Source: Chlorobiota bacterium (GTDB lineage Bacteria > Bacteroidota > Ignavibacteria > SZUA-365 > JAADGX01). From it: 9,959 nt of DNA. How positions within the stretch are numbered: position 1 is the stretch's first letter; the number at the start of each line of letters is the position of its first letter. The stretch lies in NCBI GenBank assembly GCA_013152135.1, contig JAADGX010000206.1:1-9959 (forward strand). The letters are read 5' to 3'. The notes under the pieces were generated by a model, which ran no database searches, had not been told where the DNA came from, and saw only the letters and a program-made list of their open reading frames with translations. The position numbers were made by a program, and so were the translations under genes. Of the stretch, positions 7,437-9,959 are shown piece by piece.

Positions 7437-8081
7437 CTACGTCGGGATGTACCCGTCGTTCTTGATCAAACGTTGAATAGTGGCCGCTTCACCAAGGTGC
7501 GGAAGAAGGTCCTTGAGACGCCGCTGGAGGAATTGCAATCTTTCCCGTTCGGATGAGGACTCGAGAAGTTTCTGCCTGTCGTGTATACTCAATCCCACCT
7601 TTTGTGCGATACGGAAAGAAATACGCTCATCGGGATGATCGAGTTCGAGTTCGTGGAGGGTGCCGCCGAACACTTCGCGCACGATTTCATTGTACATTCC
7701 GATGACGTCCGTTCGGGTTTCATCGTCCATCGGTTCTTTTCGATCCAGGAGCGGTGTGATGCTGGCTTCCAGGTAGCCACTCGGATGGGTGATCGTGCTC
7801 TGCACTATAAACCGCTCCGTCCCCCGCACAATGATTTCCATTCGTGCATCCGGGTACTTGCGTAGCACATTGACGACACGCGCCCCGCACCCGACACCGC
7901 GCATACTGGTTCCATCAGCATAAATGATCCCGAATTCCGCCTTCTTCTTCAAACTCCTGCGAACCAGGTCCTTGTAGCGGTCTTCGAAGATGTAAAGCGG
8001 CAATTCCGCGCCCGGCAACATGACGACCGCGAGAGGAAACAGCGGATAATTCAACCGTATGTCTGATTCATTCGGACTCAT
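7437..8081 (-). CDS. LON peptidase substrate-binding domain protein (stand-alone LonN-like)
   Basis: A 214-residue protein consisting of the N-terminal, substrate-binding domain of Lon protease without the AAA+ or peptidase domains. The domain signature is clear near the N-terminus: LFPLAVVMLPGAELPLYIFE followed by DRYKDLV, then FGIIYADG and a VNVLRKYPDARMEIIVRGTERF strand region. The C-terminal half is helical and charged. Stand-alone LON-domain proteins are widespread and mostly uncharacterised; a role in protein quality control is only inferred. I place the start at the ATG at 8079-8081, three residues before the family's conserved part. The frame stays open to a TTG at 8120, but that would add 13 unconserved residues and put the start inside the superoxide dismutase terminator. 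The gene converges with the permease gene. Confidence 0.85.
   Translation of the reverse strand: MSPNESDIRLNYPLFPLAVVMLPGAELPLYIFEDRYKDLVRRSLKKKAEFGIIYADGTSMRGVGCGARVVNVLRKYPDARMEIIVRGTERFIVQSTITHPSGYLEASITPLLDRKEPMDDETRTDVIGMYNEIVREVFGGTLHELELDHPDERISFRIAQKVGLSIHDRQKLLESSSERERLQFLQRRLKDLLPHLGEAATIQRLIKNDGYIPT
7439..7459. terminator. Possible shared hairpin between convergent genes
   Basis: ACG-T-CGGG, loop ATGTA, CCCG-T-CGT: a seven-pair stem with one T-T mismatch. It lies eight bases beyond the permease stop and covers the last codons and stop of the LON-domain gene. The flanking U-tract is poor (TTCTTG on the plus strand), so a terminator role is uncertain. It is the only hairpin I see at this convergent junction. 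Confidence 0.3.
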
Positions 8082-8089
8082 ACCGGATG

Positions 8090-8121
8090 CAAATATAAGC
8101 GAGTCTTTCACCTGACACAAT
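8090..8121 (-). promoter_or_regulatory. Possible Bacteroidota-like promoter of the LON-domain gene
   Basis: On the minus strand TATATTTG (8097-8090) matches the TAnnTTTG -7 element known from Bacteroidota, with TTG 20 bases upstream (8121-8119) in the -33 position. Transcription would begin only a few bases before the ATG at 8081, giving a nearly leaderless mRNA; consistent with this, no Shine-Dalgarno precedes that ATG. The match is short and could be chance. Confidence 0.3.
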
Positions 8122-8166
8122 AGAAAAGTCCATGCAGACTGAACCTGTTACTCTGTCGGCATGGAC
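8119..8166 (-). terminator. Rho-independent terminator of the superoxide dismutase gene
   Basis: On the minus strand, 20 bases after the superoxide dismutase stop, GTCCATGC (8166-8159) pairs perfectly with GCATGGAC (8135-8128). A further GAC/GTC pairing lies inside the stem after a one-base mismatch. The loop is about 15 bases. The stem is followed directly by TTTTCTATT. The orientation and position fit termination of the sod transcript before the LON-domain gene. Confidence 0.6.
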
Positions 8167-8185
8167 CTCAATTTGAACGAAGGAC

Positions 8186-8812
8186 TTACATGCGATACTT
8201 CTTGAAACGATCGTTAATGCGTCCCCAGTGGAGACCGTTAATGAAGTTGTCAATATACGCAGCCCGCCCCGGACCATCCTTGTGATAGTACGCGTGCTCG
8301 AACACGTCGCAGGCGACCAGCGGAATCCCGCCCCAGATCGCCCCGTTGTGGTGCTCATCTACGAGGACGTTCAACAGGCGACCGCTGTAAAGCGAATCAT
8401 AAACCAAGAGGCCCCATCCGCTGAGCTTGGCGGCAAACGCCGTGGCCTTGAAATCTTCTTTCCATTGTTCGAACGAACCGAATTCCCGCTCGATCGCGGC
8501 TTTGAGTTCCGGCGCCGCATCGATATTGCCGTCGCCACCGAGATTGTTCCAATAGAGATCGTGTAAGAGCGCCCCCGAATGATTCCAAGTCAACCGGCGT
8601 TTCAACTCCCCGATCTCACTGTAATTACCGTTTGCCTTGCCCCGATCGGCGGATTCCAACGCTGTTTCAATGGTGTTCAAGGCAACCACGTACCCCTTGT
8701 GATGCTTGTTGTAGTGCCAGTCGGAGGTCTCGGGAGAAGCGACATCTTTCAAAAGTGTTTTTGCCTCTTCATCGCTGTAAGGCCTGGGGTTGAATTTCCA
8801 TTCGTAAGCCAT
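8186..8812 (-). CDS. Superoxide dismutase, Fe/Mn family (archaeal-like subgroup)
   Basis: Cytosolic enzyme (no signal peptide) that converts superoxide to oxygen and hydrogen peroxide. It has 208 residues, normal length. Metal ligands read as H33 (WHYNKHH), H84 (LLHDLYW), D169 and H173 (CDVFEHAYY). The middle region WNHSGALLHDLYW and the stretch VDEHHNGAIWG then EHAYYHKDGPGR resemble haloarchaeal superoxide dismutases more than E. coli SodA or SodB. The place usually held by the active-site Gln (Mn type, second-half position) appears to be His154, as in several archaeal or cambialistic enzymes. Metal preference therefore cannot be called from sequence. The start is the ATG at 8810-8812, with AGGAG six bases upstream. 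The gene stands alone with its own terminator, between the LON-domain gene and the iron-sulfur cluster genes on the same strand. Confidence 0.93.
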   Translation of the reverse strand: MAYEWKFNPRPYSDEEAKTLLKDVASPETSDWHYNKHHKGYVVALNTIETALESADRGKANGNYSEIGELKRRLTWNHSGALLHDLYWNNLGGDGNIDAAPELKAAIEREFGSFEQWKEDFKATAFAAKLSGWGLLVYDSLYSGRLLNVLVDEHHNGAIWGGIPLVACDVFEHAYYHKDGPGRAAYIDNFINGLHWGRINDRFKKYRM

Positions 8813-8818
8813 ATATAA

Positions 8819-8823
8819 CTCCT
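8819..8823 (-). promoter_or_regulatory. Strong Shine-Dalgarno of the superoxide dismutase gene
   Basis: AGGAG on the minus strand, six bases before the ATG. It fixes the start and shows that this organism uses Shine-Dalgarno initiation, unlike most Bacteroidota. Confidence 0.7.
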
Positions 8824-8826
8824 ATA

Positions 8827-8846
8827 ATTACTGAATATTACTGAAT
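8827..8846. repeat. Tandem 10-base direct repeat in the sod leader
   Basis: ATTACTGAAT occurs twice in a row just upstream of the superoxide dismutase Shine-Dalgarno. The units are one helical turn apart, so they could be a regulator-binding site on one face of the DNA, or only an A/T-rich leader duplication. No known Fur or PerR consensus is matched well. Confidence 0.5.
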
Positions 8847-8849
8847 AAT

Positions 8850-8879
8850 GTTATCGACGTTCATTGTAACCGATGTTAA
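8850..8879 (-). promoter_or_regulatory. Weak promoter candidate for the superoxide dismutase gene
   Basis: On the minus strand TTAACA (8879-8874) and GATAAC (8855-8850) are 18 bases apart, about 38 bases before the start codon. Two similar 12-base stretches, GTTATCGACGTT at 8850-8861 and GTAACCGATGTT at 8866-8877 (three differences), overlap it and could be operators. The -10 match is poor. Confidence 0.25.
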
Positions 8880-8959
8880 AAACCTCAGTGAACGCGCTAC
8901 GTGCAAGTTCCTTTCCAAACAAATCCGCGGCCATATTATTCAACGTGCAATCCGGAAGG

Positions 8960-9012
8960 TGAAGCAAGCCCTTTAACCGCTTGCGGGACAACGTGTTCAT
9001 CACTTTGCTTCA
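8960..9012 (-). other. Spacer with two mutually exclusive hairpins upstream of sod
   Basis: Segment TGAAGCAA (8960-8967) is complementary to TTGCTTCA (9005-9012), while GCAAGC (8964-8969) is complementary to GCTTGC (8979-8984). The two pairings share bases 8964-8967, so only one can form. The stretch lies between the iscA-like stop and the sod promoter region. No U-tract follows either stem. It may be an RNA switch-like element, an operon-end structure, or chance. Confidence 0.3.
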
Positions 9013-9013
9013 T

Positions 9014-9033
9014 GTTTTCTCAAAAGAGGAAAC
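9014..9033 (-). terminator. Weak hairpin after the iscA-like gene
   Basis: Minus strand GTTTCCTC-TTTT-GAGAAAAC, beginning ten bases after the stop of the A-type carrier gene. The stem has eight positions with one C-A mismatch (a G-U pair if read on the plus strand). No U-tract follows, so it is a doubtful terminator or an mRNA 3'-end stabiliser. Confidence 0.25.
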
Positions 9034-9042
9034 ACCGTTCTT

Positions 9043-9399
9043 TCATACCCCCAAGGAATCTCCGCATCCACATGTCCGGGCCGCGTTCGGATTATTGAAT
9101 ACGAATCCACGACCATTCAACCCATCGGAAAAATCCAGTTCCGTACCTGCGAGGTAGAAAAGACTCTTGTGATCGATGACCAGGCGCACGCCGTGAATCT
9201 CAAAGACCGCGTCGTTATCACGCAATTCTTTGTCGAAACCGAGAGAGTAGGTAAAACCGGAACATCCGCCTCCCTTCACTCCCAACCGAAGTCCGTGTGT
9301 TTCCGGAATGTCGTTTTCTTTCATGATGGTCTTTATTTCACGCGCCGCTTTCTCGGTCAACGAAATTTCGCCAGCCTGCTGTATCACTGTATTCGACAT
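9043..9399 (-). CDS. A-type iron-sulfur cluster carrier (IscA/ErpA/SufA/HesB family)
   Basis: Small cytosolic protein of 118 residues that holds an iron-sulfur cluster or iron and passes it to apo-proteins. The three conserved cysteines are present: C46 in KGGGCSGF and C110/C112 in TCGCGDS near the C-terminus. Family features between them include the FNNPNA stretch before the CGC pair. The start at 9397-9399 is supported by AGGA at 9407-9410 with a seven-base spacer. It follows the unknown 100-residue gene by 60 bases and a cysteine desulfurase gene further upstream, all on the minus strand, so a cluster-assembly operon is likely. IscA, SufA and ErpA cannot be separated by sequence alone. Confidence 0.92.
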   Translation of the reverse strand: MSNTVIQQAGEISLTEKAAREIKTIMKENDIPETHGLRLGVKGGGCSGFTYSLGFDKELRDNDAVFEIHGVRLVIDHKSLFYLAGTELDFSDGLNGRGFVFNNPNAARTCGCGDSLGV

Positions 9400-9459
9400 G
9401 AATGAATCCTTTCAAAAATATGCCAACACCTCGTTTCAATCCGGTATGACATCAGTACG

Positions 9460-9762
9460 TTACTCTTTTCCTTCATTGTCTTCCTTCTTCGCGACGGGTG
9501 CAAATTCAGGAATATCAATCATCCACGTGTCGTGAAAACGAGGCTGAATTTTGCCTTCTTTTTCCAGGTTCTTCAGCACCTCTTCGGCCAACTTGGAAAA
9601 TTTTACGGGCCGAATTTCCTCGCCGGTTTTTTCCCGGAAGTAATCGCGAATCCCAAACTCGACGTCGCGACGAAAGAGATTTGAATGATGAAATACCGGA
9701 AAACCGTGTTCTTTCATGAAACGTAACAGTTCCAGCTCTTTTCCAGTCAATGATTCAGACAT
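9460..9762 (-). CDS. Unknown 100-residue protein between cysteine desulfurase and A-type carrier
   Basis: I do not recognise this family. It is a soluble, highly charged protein of 100 residues with no cysteine, no signal peptide and no membrane segment. Visible features are a helical N-terminus (about 6-19), a FPVFHHSNLF stretch at 21-30, a helix-rich middle, and residues about 54-86 with the pattern KLAEEVLKNLEKEGKI followed by a WMIDIPEF strand, which could be a winged-helix wing. The tail (91-100) is acidic and lysine-rich. The start at 9760-9762 has GGAG six bases upstream. It starts 34 bases after the cysteine desulfurase stop, so co-transcription is likely. A role with the desulfurase, as a partner or regulator, is only inferred from position. 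Its codon use looks like that of its neighbours. Confidence 0.75.
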   Translation of the reverse strand: MSESLTGKELELLRFMKEHGFPVFHHSNLFRRDVEFGIRDYFREKTGEEIRPVKFSKLAEEVLKNLEKEGKIQPRFHDTWMIDIPEFAPVAKKEDNEGKE

Positions 9763-9796
9763 AAAGTGCTCCAGAATTAATGGTCGTTGGATGTTT

Positions 9797-9959
9797 CTAT
9801 CGTTTATCTTTGGAAGATACGGTCATGAGATAGGCCGGTGAATGGGCGCGTATCTTTTTCACAGCGTCGATAACTTCCGTCGCCGCCATCCGTATTTCTT
9901 CCTCCGTATTGAATCTGCCGATGCTGAATCGAATCGATGACCTCGCGTCTTCTTCGGAA
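9797..9959 (-). CDS. Cysteine desulfurase (NifS/IscS family), C-terminal end only
   Basis: The last 53 codons plus TAG of a gene that continues beyond the right edge. The reading gives SEEDARSSIRFSIGRFNTEEEI followed by a helix VIDAVKKIRAHSPAY and a short tail. The SIRFSIGRFNTEEEI-like stretch is the well-conserved C-terminal motif of PLP-dependent class V cysteine desulfurases, which strip sulfur from cysteine for iron-sulfur clusters. The catalytic cysteine loop and the PLP lysine lie outside the window, so NifS, IscS and SufS cannot be told apart. It is the first visible gene of a minus-strand group with the unknown 100-residue gene and the A-type carrier. Confidence 0.85.
   Translation of the reverse strand, partial: SEEDARSSIRFSIGRFNTEEEIRMAATEVIDAVKKIRAHSPAYLMTVSSKDKR

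Noticed and set aside
8082..8120. TTG start at 8120 for the LON-domain protein
   Set aside because: It adds 13 unconserved residues, lies inside the sod terminator tail and has no Shine-Dalgarno.
8901..9098. Plus-strand 65-codon frame with four cysteines between sod and the iscA-like gene
   Set aside because: No ribosome-binding site, overlap with the 3' end of the conserved carrier gene, and no recognisable domain.
1..9959. CRISPR arrays, tRNA or rRNA genes, insertion sequences, toxin-antitoxin or defence systems
   Set aside because: No regularly spaced repeats, cloverleaf, transposase or defence-type domain was seen on either strand; coding density leaves no gap over about 300 bases.

Overview
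This is a bacterial chromosomal window with moderately high GC. It holds ordinary core genes, packed tightly in two opposed blocks. The rightward block runs from about 52 to 7431: a HAD-family phosphatase, a 7TM-HD membrane phosphohydrolase (PgpH type), a XerC/XerD-type tyrosine recombinase, thymidylate kinase, a carboxyl-terminal processing protease (S41) and a TauE/SafE permease. Several neighbours overlap or nearly touch, as in an operon. The leftward block runs from the right edge to 7437: the C-terminal end of a NifS/IscS cysteine desulfurase, a 100-residue unknown protein, an A-type iron-sulfur carrier (IscA/ErpA/HesB family), an Fe/Mn superoxide dismutase and a LON-domain protein.

The gene set and the long C-terminal extension of the S41 protease recall the FCB superphylum (Bacteroidota, Chlorobiota and relatives). 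Good Shine-Dalgarno sequences before several genes argue against a typical Bacteroidota member. No phylogenetic marker fixes the lineage, so this is a weak inference. TGA is the stop codon of most genes here, so the standard bacterial code applies.

The most notable feature is damage. The pgpH-like gene is split by what looks like a one-base loss in a C run near 1172-1175. The thymidylate kinase gene is broken twice within 40 bases: a frameshift at about 4566-4570, and a TGA at 4603-4605 where the family has a conserved glycine codon. The flanking protein sequence on both sides is well conserved. These are therefore either recent mutations or, more likely for an essential gene, errors in the assembly.

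By function, the rightward block combines nucleotide metabolism (Tmk), probable cyclic dinucleotide turnover (PgpH family), chromosome dimer resolution (Xer) and envelope proteolysis (Ctp). The leftward block centres on iron-sulfur cluster assembly and superoxide defence. I saw no tRNA, rRNA, CRISPR array, insertion sequence or phage gene, and nothing that qualifies as a new defence or mobile system. The smaller points worth checking are the archaeal-like superoxide dismutase, the structured spacer upstream of it, and the unknown gene in the iron-sulfur cluster operon.
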